64,000 nucleotides of DNA, taken from positions 35,015 to 99,014 of the forward strand of contig CAYPXR010000097.1 in NCBI GenBank assembly GCA_964414585.1. The letters are read 5' to 3'. Shown here in pieces: positions 41,626 to 51,085 of this stretch. Position numbers and translations under genes: made by a program. The stretch's first letter is position 1. Each line of letters opens with the position of its first letter. This DNA is from DATEMU01 sp964414585 (GTDB lineage: Bacteria; Planctomycetota; Phycisphaerae; UBA1845; UTPLA1). The notes under the pieces are model-generated. The model saw only the letters and a program-made list of their open reading frames with translations. It was not told where the DNA came from and ran no database searches.

Positions 41626-44097
41626 TCAACCGTTGTACTGCGACCGGATGATTTCGCTCGCCTTGTTCGACGGGAGGTCCAGCGCGCCCAACGCTTGCGA
41701 CGCCGCCGTGCGGAGGACGAGGTCCTTTTCGTTTTTCACGAAATCGATCAGCCGCGTGACCAGGTCGCTCGAACCGAGCAGGTTGCCGTTCCGCCGGGCG
41801 GATTCCGCCAGCGAGGCGAATTTCGAAACTCGCTCGGCCGGACTGTTTTTCTCATTCATGGCCGCCTCGCCAATCGCCACTTGCGCATCAGCGCTCGAAG
41901 CCAGCGCCAGCACCTGCGCGCACCGAATCCGCAGCGTCTCCGATGGGCTGGCCAGCGCTGTGATCAACGCCGGGACCGCCCGCGAGAAATCGAACACCTT
42001 GAGATTGCTCAGACCGATCATCCGCAGCACGTCGGCCGCCTGAAGCGCCAGGCCCATCGACATTTCCATCGACAGCGGGCTCATGCCCAGGGCCTGTGCC
42101 GCCCGGCCGATCCGCGACGAAACCTGCTGGTTGATCTTTTCCGGATCGCCGAGCTGCGTCACTTCGGCCGGAAGGATTTCGACGCCCGCGCCGGCGCGGC
42201 TCGCGAGAATCGCCTTGTTCATCTGCCCTTCCTTGACGACGACGAGAATCGGCGTCGCGGCGGTCGGCAGGTCCTTGCGCAGATCGGCCACGGCCGCCGC
42301 CGCATCCGGCTGAGCCAGGTCACTGGCCAGGAGGATCACGTCGAACGACGTCAGATTGGCTTTCTGTCCGTTGTCGCGGGCCTTGTTCAAATCGGCGCCG
42401 ACGGCCGCATCGAAACCGAGTCCTCGCAGGATCGCCGCGAAGGCGTTGCCGTTCGACGCGTCGGGATCGACGACCAGCGCCGACGGCCGGCCGGATTGCG
42501 CGAGCGCCTCGGCCAGAACCGGCACGACGTTCTCCGATCCCTGGAATCCTGTCTTGGGCAGCGCGCGGCCCAGGGCCAGCGCCGCTTTGATCCGCACTTG
42601 TTTGCTGGGAAACGCAAGCGTCTGCACGAGAGGTTGTTTGATGTCTTCCGCCCCGACGAGGCTCGGCTCTCCGGCGGTCTCGGACAGCGCCGCGATCGCC
42701 CCCAGCGCCACGCCAGGGTCGCGATCCTTGAAGGCGCGGGCCAGAACCATGTGGTTGTACTTGGGCCCGGCCGCACGCGCGAAGTAGATCGCCCGCGGAT
42801 AACCCTCGGGCCGCGTGCCGTCCTTGGCGGCCAGGGCGTCGGCCATTTCGCTTTCGACGTTCATCCCCAGCTTAGCCTCGCGCCGGAAATCGGCCGCGAG
42901 CCACAACGCCGTCGCCACCGTGTTGTCGGGCTGGGCGATGAGCGCTTCTTCGCACGCGCGCATCGCCATGACGTCGTTGAAAATCAACGTCGGCACCTCG
43001 ATGAGCCGCAGTTCACCATCGCGGAGATACCAGATGTTGGCCGTGTCGCGCCGCGCGTCGGCGCGGAGCGAATCGATGTCGTTGTAATAGCCCTCGGCCA
43101 GTTCGAAAAAGAGCTTCGAACGATCATCGGTCGCATCGCCGAGCGTCGCCATCGCCTGCTTCGCGGCAGCGCGGACTTCGGCGCTGGCCTTGGAATCGTC
43201 GGCGACCTTGGCCAGGTATGGCAGCGCCTGGCGATAGCCGATCTGCGCGGCGGCGTTGATCAGGATTTGCCGCGTCACGTTGTCTTCCATCCCCAGCGCG
43301 ACGCACAGCGGGTTCAGCGCCGCCCGGCCGATCTGAGGAAGAAGCTGGATGATCGCGGGGTGCAACGCCCGTTTCTCGGGATTCTGGAGGATCTGAATCA
43401 GGTGCGGGATCGCGTATTCGCCCGACTCCTTGAGCCGGCTGGCGGCGTTGAACGCGACGCGCGGCGAACCGGCGAGCTTGGCGACATTCGAGGCGATCTC
43501 GTAAGGATCCATCCGCAGCATTTCCTCGCCCCGGCCGAGGATTTCGAGAAAGCGCTTGGCGGAGGGACCGACTTCGGTGTTGGAAATGAGCTTGATGAGG
43601 ATCGCATGGCGATTCGGGTTGGCCCGCGCGAGTTCGAGCAGCGCGACCGGGTCGGGGTTGGAATCGTCCAAGGCTTTGAAATTAGCATCGGCATAACTGA
43701 AGCGGCCGATCGCCGCGAAGTGCCAGCCGTCTTCGGCGAGCGTCTTTTGTTTTCGACCGGCAGTGATTTTTTCCATGAGCGTCTTCACCGAGGCCGGAGC
43801 GTCGTCGCTCTTGGCCCAGGCTTCCAGGCGCAGCGAGCCCGTGCGATCGGCCATCAGCGCCAGCCGCAGGTCCGAAAGGTTCATCGCCGCAACATCGTCA
43901 AAGCTCTTGGCGGCGGCATCTTTTTCATCCCGTTCGAGGGCGGTCGAAGCGGTGCTCCAGGCTTTCCACGCCTGTTCGCTCTGGCCGACCATGTCGGTGG
44001 AAAGTTCCTGGGCGAAAGCGAACGGGCCCAGAAAGCAGCAGGCCGTCAGCGCGAGCGCAGTGAGAATACATTGCGAAAAAGTCGGTCGGACGAACAT
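41626..44097 (-). CDS. Secreted HEAT-repeat protein
   Basis: 823 residues from the ATG at 44097; GGAGGT is 6 nt upstream, so an upstream in-frame ATG at 44154 is rejected. Signal peptide MFVRPTFSQCILTALALTACCFLGPFAFAQ. The rest is a helical solenoid of HEAT-like repeats (SAEVRAAAKQAMATLGDAT, RIKAALALGRALPKTGF, TLRIRCAQVLALASSADA). A CheY-like flavodoxin-type stretch lies near 470-560 (PSALVVDPDASNGNAFAAILRGLGFDAAVGADL ... FDVILLASDLAQPDAAAAVADLR) that resembles a degenerate receiver domain. Likely a scaffold in the periplasm. Promoter at 44268-44295. Confidence 0.82.
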   Translation of the reverse strand: MFVRPTFSQCILTALALTACCFLGPFAFAQELSTDMVGQSEQAWKAWSTASTALERDEKDAAAKSFDDVAAMNLSDLRLALMADRTGSLRLEAWAKSDDAPASVKTLMEKITAGRKQKTLAEDGWHFAAIGRFSYADANFKALDDSNPDPVALLELARANPNRHAILIKLISNTEVGPSAKRFLEILGRGEEMLRMDPYEIASNVAKLAGSPRVAFNAASRLKESGEYAIPHLIQILQNPEKRALHPAIIQLLPQIGRAALNPLCVALGMEDNVTRQILINAAAQIGYRQALPYLAKVADDSKASAEVRAAAKQAMATLGDATDDRSKLFFELAEGYYNDIDSLRADARRDTANIWYLRDGELRLIEVPTLIFNDVMAMRACEEALIAQPDNTVATALWLAADFRREAKLGMNVESEMADALAAKDGTRPEGYPRAIYFARAAGPKYNHMVLARAFKDRDPGVALGAIAALSETAGEPSLVGAEDIKQPLVQTLAFPSKQVRIKAALALGRALPKTGFQGSENVVPVLAEALAQSGRPSALVVDPDASNGNAFAAILRGLGFDAAVGADLNKARDNGQKANLTSFDVILLASDLAQPDAAAAVADLRKDLPTAATPILVVVKEGQMNKAILASRAGAGVEILPAEVTQLGDPEKINQQVSSRIGRAAQALGMSPLSMEMSMGLALQAADVLRMIGLSNLKVFDFSRAVPALITALASPSETLRIRCAQVLALASSADAQVAIGEAAMNEKNSPAERVSKFASLAESARRNGNLLGSSDLVTRLIDFVKNEKDLVLRTAASQALGALDLPSNKASEIIRSQYNG

Positions 44098-44483
44098 GAG
44101 GGTACCTCCGCTGGTCATCTTCGGACGGACGGCGTGGCAAACTACCGAAAGCACTAATGGCAGGTAGCGGCGTTTGTTTTCTGGGCCCCGCCCCTCCCAG
44201 TGGTCTGGCGGAACCCGGCGCGCTGGACCAACAGGCCGAAAGCCCGGCCCATCAATCCAAGCACTTTATTATACAGAAGTTAGATGAGTAATCAAGCGGG
44301 GCAGGCGAATCCATGAAGCCTATAAGGAGCTTTAGTCCCAGAACTTCCGGGCCAATGTTCGCCTTTCGTCACCGACAGTTCCAGCACGCACGAGAACGAT
44401 CGTCATTCATCCACAGCCCCGGGCCCTACGCCCGACGATTTAAGAATCGGCTTCCATACGGCTACGGTCGTGTGACAACCCCA
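44098..44483. other. Intergenic region upstream of the HEAT-repeat gene
   Basis: 386 bp between two minus-strand genes, with no coding signal. It contains a good minus-strand promoter at 44268-44295 and the ribosome-binding site at 44104-44109; a leader of about 160 nt is implied. Confidence 0.6.
44268..44295 (-). promoter_or_regulatory. Sigma70-type promoter for the HEAT-repeat gene
   Basis: On the minus strand TTGATT (44290-44295), 16-bp spacer, perfect TATAAT (44268-44273). Confidence 0.6.
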
Positions 44484-46688
44484 TCAGATACCGGAAACGA
44501 GTTTGTCAACGAATCCCTGAATGTCCCCGCCGTTGACGGCGCCGTCACCGTTCATGTCGCCGCGCGTTGACGGACAATTCGAATAGGTCAATGCATAACC
44601 GTCGGGGTCGGTAAGGCTGAGCACAAAGGCCGGGACGTCCAGGATGGAGACCTCGCCGTTGCAGTCCACGTCGCCGCGTCCAAACAGGCCGAAGAAATCG
44701 CCGGTCGGCCATTGCGTCGTGCCGTTGATGAGCGTGTCCAGCTCCTGGTTGATTTGCGCGGTCCCCGGCAATCCCACGATGTCGCTGGTATTGAACAAGA
44801 TCACCCAATTCACGCCGGCGTGCCGACGCGTGTAATACGTCGCCGAGCCAACCATCGACCCGCTATGAGACGCCCAGAACAGACCGGGCGGGCCAAGGGG
44901 ATTGATGTTCCAGCCGTCCGCGTAATACCACGGCGCGTTCGGCGGTGTTCCGGGCGGCGGGCTCCACATCAGGTCGATGGTAGCCCGCGAAAGCAACGGC
45001 GAATGATCCGGATCGTCAAACGCGGTTAGAAACCGCGCGTAATCGACCGCCGACGAAATCCAGCCGGCCGACGAGAACAGACTGTGGATGTTCAGGGCCC
45101 CGTAGGTCAGCGGCAACCATTCCGGAGTGCCCGGCCCCATGACGGTTCGGTTCACGCGCTGATACGGATCGACATAAGGCGGTTCGCCCGGGTATTGTTC
45201 GTCCAACAGGGAATTCGCAAGTCGCGGCCCGTATACCTGAATGGAAGAAAAAATGTTTTCCCGCATCCACGTCTCATAGTCCGTGCCCGTCACCACCTCA
45301 ATGATCCGACCCAAAACGACAAATCCGAAGATGGAATAGGTGTACCCCGTGCCCGGATCGTAGTCGAACGGCTTGGTGGACATGTAATCGATGATCATCT
45401 GCGGCGTCGTCGGGAGGGGTTGGCCGGTCGTCGTACTGACCAATAGATCGTTATACATCGGCTCCGTGCCGACGCTCGCGTTCCAACCGGCCCGGTGCTG
45501 CAGGAGATGCCGCACTGTGACTTGGTTGATTCGGGCGTCCACCCAGCCGCTCGTGTCGAGGATTGTGCTAATGGCTTGATCGATGCCGATCAGCCCGTTT
45601 TCGATCAACTTCATCACACCCACGCCCGTCAGCGTCTTCGAAAGGCTGGCCACCCGAAAACGGGTTTCCGGCTGCGTGACCGTCCAATCGACGGGGGCGT
45701 AGGTATAAGCTCGCGCGAGGACCAGTCGACTGTTCTTGGTGATCGCCAGGGCGGCGTTGGGAATATGCCGGACCTGCATGAATTGTTGAATGCTCGCGTC
45801 GAAGTTCGAATTCAGTGGCGATGCCGGGCCGGTCACGGTCCACACCTTGGGTTTGGGGATCTCTTCCCAAGACGATGTATACCTCGACCCGCTCGTCGTC
45901 TCATAGGACGTGACGAAGGTCGCGCGATAACCCAGGGCCGAATACTGAGCGGTCGTCGAATTCAGCTCCGCCAGCGTCTGGTCGAAAAAGCATTCCCACG
46001 GCGGCTGCTCCGACAGGGAGGTGACGCCGCTGAGCAAAGGAAACTGCGAGCCGTTGTTGCTCGTGGCGCTGATCAGCCGATAGCCGCCGCCTCGATAGCT
46101 TCGGACGTCGTTTTGATACGAGGCGGGGGTGCGATCGACGATGTTGAGTTTCGCCAATCCGTCGTTCGTCCAAAGCCCCGAGAATTTCCTGCTCGCGCCC
46201 GTCCCACAGCCGGAGATCCAATACAGACGATAGCCGGAGCCGCCGAGTTGACTGATCTGGGTCTGAAGATCGGACGACGACATTTGGTACCGGGCCTGCC
46301 AGGCGGAAGGGGCCCCATCCATGACCCAGATGCTGAGGTAGCGCTCGTCGGGGAAGGCGCCGTAATTCTCAACCACGAGCGGACGAAATCCCTGGGACGA
46401 TTGAGTCTGGGAATAAACCTGGTAATCGGTCCACGTCTGTCCAATCGCCGACGCCCAATTCGTGAAGGCATCCTGGACCCAGACGACTTGAAAGACCGGT
46501 CCGAGTGTGGGCGATTCATGCGCGGTGATTGCGAGGGGTCGATAGCCCTGAGGCACCAGGTTGTCGTAGTTCGTCTGGTATTGTGAAGGAGTGAGATCAT
46601 ACTGCGAGAGATAGGACTGCCCGTTGGCATGATCCCACGCAGCCAACGCGAGAAAGACGCAGACCAGCGATTTTCCGAATCGAGTCAA
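44484..46688 (-). CDS. Secreted beta-lactamase-fold serine hydrolase with BTRD1-like repeats and dockerin tail
   Basis: 734 residues from a TTG start. Signal peptide ending near ANGQ. Residues about 28-280 hold four to five repeats with GYRPL/GYRLY.. and W motifs, like the bacterial tandem repeat domain 1 found in polyglycine-hydrolase-type proteins. Residues about 300-640 form a class C beta-lactamase/esterase fold with the nucleophile in SLSK (S348-K351). The C-terminus (about 672-734) is a dockerin-like pair of calcium loops (DVDCNGEVSILDVPAF, DMNGDGAVNGGDIQGF). Likely hydrolyses a peptide or ester outside the cell. No cohesin is encoded nearby. A promoter with TTGACA lies 24 nt upstream of the start. 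Confidence 0.87.
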   Translation of the reverse strand: MTRFGKSLVCVFLALAAWDHANGQSYLSQYDLTPSQYQTNYDNLVPQGYRPLAITAHESPTLGPVFQVVWVQDAFTNWASAIGQTWTDYQVYSQTQSSQGFRPLVVENYGAFPDERYLSIWVMDGAPSAWQARYQMSSSDLQTQISQLGGSGYRLYWISGCGTGASRKFSGLWTNDGLAKLNIVDRTPASYQNDVRSYRGGGYRLISATSNNGSQFPLLSGVTSLSEQPPWECFFDQTLAELNSTTAQYSALGYRATFVTSYETTSGSRYTSSWEEIPKPKVWTVTGPASPLNSNFDASIQQFMQVRHIPNAALAITKNSRLVLARAYTYAPVDWTVTQPETRFRVASLSKTLTGVGVMKLIENGLIGIDQAISTILDTSGWVDARINQVTVRHLLQHRAGWNASVGTEPMYNDLLVSTTTGQPLPTTPQMIIDYMSTKPFDYDPGTGYTYSIFGFVVLGRIIEVVTGTDYETWMRENIFSSIQVYGPRLANSLLDEQYPGEPPYVDPYQRVNRTVMGPGTPEWLPLTYGALNIHSLFSSAGWISSAVDYARFLTAFDDPDHSPLLSRATIDLMWSPPPGTPPNAPWYYADGWNINPLGPPGLFWASHSGSMVGSATYYTRRHAGVNWVILFNTSDIVGLPGTAQINQELDTLINGTTQWPTGDFFGLFGRGDVDCNGEVSILDVPAFVLSLTDPDGYALTYSNCPSTRGDMNGDGAVNGGDIQGFVDKLVSGI

Positions 46689-46711
46689 GGTGCTACCCGC
46701 CCTCGCCCACT

Positions 46712-46741
46712 ATCTTAGATTTCACTGGGACATCATGTCAA
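46712..46741 (-). promoter_or_regulatory. Sigma70-type promoter for the serine hydrolase gene
   Basis: On the minus strand a perfect TTGACA (46736-46741), 18-bp spacer and TAAGAT (46712-46717). Supports the TTG start at 46688 with a short leader. Confidence 0.55.
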
Positions 46742-46852
46742 CAAAAACGGGGAGGACCTGGCACTCAAATCGCGCGTGCGATCAGGTTCGTTCCCTATTG
46801 CACGAAACCGCCTCGCACGGCGGCCTGAATCGTTACCAGCAGGGCAATGGAT

Positions 46853-47764
46853 TCAGCTCCGGCGTTTGGGAGATCGTGCCGACTTGACGAGCGCGGCGAT
46901 GTGGGCGGGAGAGACGCCGCGTCGGCCGGCAATGATGTTCGCGCCGGCTGCGGCGAGGGGTTTCAATCGTTCGGCGAACTGCTCCGGCGTCTCGGGATGG
47001 ACGGCGCGACCGTCGATGAGTTGCGGTAGACCGGCGTCGATGGCGCACCAGATCGGAAGTTTTCTCGATTGCTTGAAGAGCGCGACGAGGCTCGCGGCGG
47101 CGTCGGGGGCCTGGCCGCCGTCGCAACCGATGGCGGCGATAAGATCGTCCGCCAGCGCTTCGCACATCTGCGGGACGCTGACGCCCAGCGTCGTTTCAGT
47201 TTGGTCGGCGCCGGCGTCGAAGGCCATCGTGGCGACGACGGGCAAATTGGTCTCCCGCCCGGCGCGAACGGCAATTTGCAAAGTGGCCAGTTCGGTGAAG
47301 CCGCGACAGAGGATCGCATCGATACCGCCGCCGGCAAGGGCTTTGATCTGCTGTTCATAGGCCGAGGCGAGGTGGTCTTCCGTGACTTCGCCAAGCATCA
47401 GGAGTTGTTGAACGGGTCCGACGGCGCCGACGACGAAGCGATCCCTCGCGGGGAAATCATCGACGGCCTTTCGGCAAATCTCCGCGCCGCGGCGAGCCAT
47501 TTCGGCGATGCGATCGGGCGACCATTCTCCTGTTTCCGGACGCCCGGCAAGGACCAGGGAATTGGCCGCCTCCGTGTTCGCAACGAGAATCTGCGCGCCG
47601 GCATCGAGGAAGGCTTCGGCAATATCGCGGACCCATTCCGGCTTTTCGAGATTCGCGGCCTCGCAGAGATCGGGCCGGTTCCAACCCCGGGCGATCAGCT
47701 CACCGTGCGTATCGCCATCGGCAATGAGGAGTCGGTCACGAATCGCGAAAATGTCGTACCGCAT
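46853..47764 (-). CDS. Homocysteine S-methyltransferase-like protein lacking the zinc cysteine pair
   Basis: 303 residues over the full length of the homocysteine S-methyltransferase TIM barrel: N-terminal LIADGDTHGELIARG, AGAQILVANTEAANS, GAVGPVQQLL, LCRGFTELATLQIAVRA and IGCDGG with the first zinc cysteine (C214). In active enzymes (BHMT, MetH, MmuM) two adjacent cysteines in a GGCCGT motif complete the zinc site. Here the matching segment reads IIAGRRGVSPAHI, with R281-R282. The protein should therefore not bind zinc in the usual way, and its reaction is probably different or absent. No frameshift is seen. Stand-alone gene on the minus strand. Confidence 0.85.
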   Translation of the reverse strand: MRYDIFAIRDRLLIADGDTHGELIARGWNRPDLCEAANLEKPEWVRDIAEAFLDAGAQILVANTEAANSLVLAGRPETGEWSPDRIAEMARRGAEICRKAVDDFPARDRFVVGAVGPVQQLLMLGEVTEDHLASAYEQQIKALAGGGIDAILCRGFTELATLQIAVRAGRETNLPVVATMAFDAGADQTETTLGVSVPQMCEALADDLIAAIGCDGGQAPDAAASLVALFKQSRKLPIWCAIDAGLPQLIDGRAVHPETPEQFAERLKPLAAAGANIIAGRRGVSPAHIAALVKSARSPKRRS

Positions 47765-47909
47765 GACGGCATTGAAACGCTATGTCATGAAAACCCCAAG
47801 CGAGAAAGCAGCGTTTACGGCGTCGGCCAGGCCCGCCCGACTCAAAAATTGTGAATAAACAACCCGCCAAAACTGGACATCGTCCGTCATAATCGTTAGG
47901 ATCGCGGGA

Positions 47910-47921
47910 GTATTGCAATAC
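47910..47921. promoter_or_regulatory. Perfect 12-bp palindrome upstream of the repeat-protein gene
   Basis: GTATTGCAATAC lies 26 bp before the ATG at 47948. Possible operator; no other copy was noticed. Confidence 0.3.
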
Positions 47922-47947
47922 CAAGTCGAAGAACGGGAGGCCGTTCA

Positions 47948-50815
47948 ATGTCCAAGACCATTTTTCGGTCCATCGACTTTGCATTAAATTATCCCTCACA
48001 ACCAACGATCGAAGCATGGGCCATTCTTTGCGCTCTGACACTGGGCGGCATTCTTTGTTCCCCATCGCGAGCCGATTGCCCTCTGGGATGGCAAGAGGGT
48101 TTTCACATCCCCACGACGTTTCAGTACCAATCTGATTCATCCGCCACTTCGTTTCATTGCATCAAGGTCTTTGATGACGGCACCGGTCCCACAGTTTATG
48201 TCGGCGGTCTGTTCGACGGCTGCACGGGCGTCAGTTGCAAAGACATCATGAAATACAACGGATTGATCTGGAGCGGGTTGGGCGCCGGGGTGACCAGCGG
48301 CACCGGCAATCGTCACATCTATGGCATCGAAGTCTTTGATGACGACGACGGCGGGACCCAGCCGCCTGCGTTGTATGCATGCGGGAACTTTACGGCAATC
48401 GACGGAACCGCTGCGTCTCGGATCGCAAAATGGGACGGCGCGAGCTGGAACGCTTTGGGATCGGGCCTTGGCAACGGCGCGGCCCGGTCGATGGTCGTCT
48501 TCGACTCCGATGGCGGGGGGCCTGGACTACCCGCTCTCTTTGTTGGCGGCGCCTTCACCACCGCCGGCGGTGGGTCCGCCAATTACATCGCGAAATGGGA
48601 CGGTAATTCGTGGACGCCGTTGGACAGCGGCATGAACGGTGACGTCAAATGTCTTGCGCAGATTCCCATCGGGGCGCTCGCCGGACTCTACGCGGGCGGC
48701 TCCTTCACGACGGCGGGCGGGACGACCGTGAATCGAATCGCCCGATGGGATGGGACGACGTGGTCTGCGTTGGCCGGAGGTCTGCCGCAAAACGTCACTT
48801 CGTTAACAGTCATGGACGGGCAAAACGGTGAGGAACTCATCGCCGGTTGCAGCTTCGACGCCGGCTGTAGTTGTGCGAGGGTATATCGCTGGGATGGACT
48901 CGCTTGGACGGCCATGCCGCAAACTCTATCAAACGAAATTACGTCACTGTTTGTGTTTGATTCCGGCAATGGAGCGGAACTCTACGCGGGCGGCGCATTC
49001 AATTTTGTGCCGGCTTTGATTCGCAATATCGTTCGTTGGGACATCACCACCCAGAATTGGATCGTCGTGGCGGGAGGTGTTTACTTTTCCGGAACGGGCG
49101 GATCGGTCGCCGCCATGTGTTCCCACGATTTCGGCGAAGGCCCTGTGCTTTTTGCCGCCGGGGATTTCAACACGGCAGACGATTTCGCCGCCCAAGACAT
49201 CGCCTGTTACAACGGCACGGATTGGGCTCCGCTCGGTAACGGGGTCTCCGGAGGCAGCATTTTGGCGTTCACCGCTTCCATGGTCGGCGGACAACGGTCT
49301 ATTTTCGCAGGCGGAACCTTCACCATGGCGGGCGGTTTACAGACCGTGCCAAGGATCGCCAAGTGGGATGGATGGCGATGGCACAAACTTTCGTCGGGCA
49401 CCATCACGGGAACATCGCCGTTCGTCAGCGCGATTCTTGAATTCGACGCCGACGCCGACGGGCCAGAAGCGCCGAAACTCATCTGCGGCGGCGGCTTCAC
49501 CGGCATCGGCGGGCTATCGGTCATCAGTATCGCCGCCTTCGACGGCACGAGTTGGAGCACGCTGGGAGGGAGCGGAACCTCCGCCTCGGGTACAGTTCAG
49601 GACCTGGCGATCTGGGACCTCGACGGGCCGGGCGGCAACCCGCCAGAACTTTACGTCGGAGGTTCCTTTACGACGATCGGCGGAGTTTCGGCGAATCAAA
49701 TCGCGCGGTGGAACGGCGCCACGTGGTCCGCGCTGGGAACGGGGACGGGCAGCACGATTAATGCCCTTGCGGTTTACAACGACGGAAACGGGGAGGCCCT
49801 GTATGCGGGCGGCGGGTTTACAACGGCGGGCGGCGGCAGCGCGAATCGAATCGCCAAATGGAACGGCACCAGTTGGTCGGCGCTGGGCAGCGGGGTCAAC
49901 AACACCGTCCAAGCCCTAACGGTCTTTGACGACGGCGGCGGCGCGAAGTTGTGCGTCGGGGGACAATTTACGACGGCCGGTGGAAATACCGCGAATCGAA
50001 TCGCGCAATGGAACGGTTCGACGTGGTCCGCCGTGACCACGGGAATGAACAACACGATCAATGCACTCGCGGTTTTCGATCCGGACGGCGCCGGATCGGT
50101 GCCTGCTTCGCTTCATGCGGGCGGAGCCTTCACAACGGCGGACGGTATGACGGCCAACCGCATTGCTCGATTTACCGGCTCGACATGGGCCGATCTGGAC
50201 GGCGGAGTGAACAATACCGTTTCCTGTCTCTATGTGGACGACGAGGACGGCACCGGACCGAATCCACCGGTGTTGTACGTCGGCGGGGCATTCACGACCG
50301 CAGGAACCGTATCGTCTTCCGAAATTGCCGCATGGTCGATTGTCCCGAGTCCACCGTCGATTACTCAACAGCCTACGTCTCAAACCGCTTGTGAAGGAGG
50401 AGCGGTCGGATTGTCGGTCACGGCGACCGGCGATCCGCCGGTGAGCTATCAATGGCGAAGAGGTTTGATGGATCTGACAAATGGAGTCCGCATCAGCGGC
50501 GCACAGACCTTTGAAATTACGATCAGTCCGGCGCTGCCGACCGACACGGGCGCCGATTACAAGTGCGTGGTGACCTCCGCCTGCGGGACCGCAACCACAT
50601 CGTCCGTCGAAGTGACGATCTTTTCCAGTGGCAGCGCCAACGGCAACGGGGATGTCTTGCCTGTCAACGGCCTCGACGTTCAGGGAATGGTGTCGGCGCT
50701 CGTTCCGCCGGGACAACCGCCGAGCGATTTTCTCTGCGCCTTTGACATGAATGTCGACGGAGCCGTGACGATGGATGACGTGCCGCCGTTTGTCGAATTA
50801 CTTATCGTTCCATAG
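47948..50815 (+). CDS. Large secreted repeat protein with Ig-like and dockerin domains
   Basis: 955 residues; GGGAGG at 47935-47940 supports the ATG. A signal sequence lies within the first 45 residues (AWAILCALTLGGILCSPSRA). It is followed by about 14 tandem repeats of 50-65 residues of the form LYVGGxFTTAGGxxANRIAxWNGxxWSALGSG, each probably a beta-propeller blade, giving one or two propellers. Next comes an Ig-like domain (PSITQQPTSQTACEGG ... YQWRRG ... GADYKCVVTSACG), and a C-terminal dockerin-like tail (NGDVLPVNGLDVQGMV, DMNVDGAVTMDDVPPF). The best-conserved repeats are near the end, suggesting recent duplication there. Likely cell-surface or extracellular; ligand unknown. Confidence 0.87.
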   Translation: MSKTIFRSIDFALNYPSQPTIEAWAILCALTLGGILCSPSRADCPLGWQEGFHIPTTFQYQSDSSATSFHCIKVFDDGTGPTVYVGGLFDGCTGVSCKDIMKYNGLIWSGLGAGVTSGTGNRHIYGIEVFDDDDGGTQPPALYACGNFTAIDGTAASRIAKWDGASWNALGSGLGNGAARSMVVFDSDGGGPGLPALFVGGAFTTAGGGSANYIAKWDGNSWTPLDSGMNGDVKCLAQIPIGALAGLYAGGSFTTAGGTTVNRIARWDGTTWSALAGGLPQNVTSLTVMDGQNGEELIAGCSFDAGCSCARVYRWDGLAWTAMPQTLSNEITSLFVFDSGNGAELYAGGAFNFVPALIRNIVRWDITTQNWIVVAGGVYFSGTGGSVAAMCSHDFGEGPVLFAAGDFNTADDFAAQDIACYNGTDWAPLGNGVSGGSILAFTASMVGGQRSIFAGGTFTMAGGLQTVPRIAKWDGWRWHKLSSGTITGTSPFVSAILEFDADADGPEAPKLICGGGFTGIGGLSVISIAAFDGTSWSTLGGSGTSASGTVQDLAIWDLDGPGGNPPELYVGGSFTTIGGVSANQIARWNGATWSALGTGTGSTINALAVYNDGNGEALYAGGGFTTAGGGSANRIAKWNGTSWSALGSGVNNTVQALTVFDDGGGAKLCVGGQFTTAGGNTANRIAQWNGSTWSAVTTGMNNTINALAVFDPDGAGSVPASLHAGGAFTTADGMTANRIARFTGSTWADLDGGVNNTVSCLYVDDEDGTGPNPPVLYVGGAFTTAGTVSSSEIAAWSIVPSPPSITQQPTSQTACEGGAVGLSVTATGDPPVSYQWRRGLMDLTNGVRISGAQTFEITISPALPTDTGADYKCVVTSACGTATTSSVEVTIFSSGSANGNGDVLPVNGLDVQGMVSALVPPGQPPSDFLCAFDMNVDGAVTMDDVPPFVELLIVP

Positions 50816-51085
50816 AGTCGACCGGCAAATTCCTCCTACACTGTTCTCACGATTCACACGCACTCTTATGGGCCGGCGCAAGAAGCCTCCACCGACCGAT
50901 TATCGGCTGGACATTCGCATCGATATGGATGGCCCGCTCGGGACGGCAGGGATTATCGCGCGGGACATGCCTTACTTATGCGATAACGGTGGATTGTATA
51001 TTTTTTTTTTGTTTCGGCCGAATTCTTCTCAAGCGGCTGGCCCGATCGGAGGTGAGCCGGTGGACGTGCACCCGGAGAACGACCC
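50816..51085. other. Intergenic region with T-run
   Basis: 270 bp with no supported gene. A run of about ten T follows TATA near 51000-51010, without a strong hairpin before it. The promoter of the metzincin gene should be here but is not obvious. Confidence 0.4.

Noticed and set aside
41539..44157. An 872-codon open frame on the plus strand opposite the HEAT-repeat gene
   Set aside because: It mirrors the minus-strand gene, which has a signal peptide, ribosome site and promoter; the plus-strand translation is Arg/Gln/His-rich with no domain.
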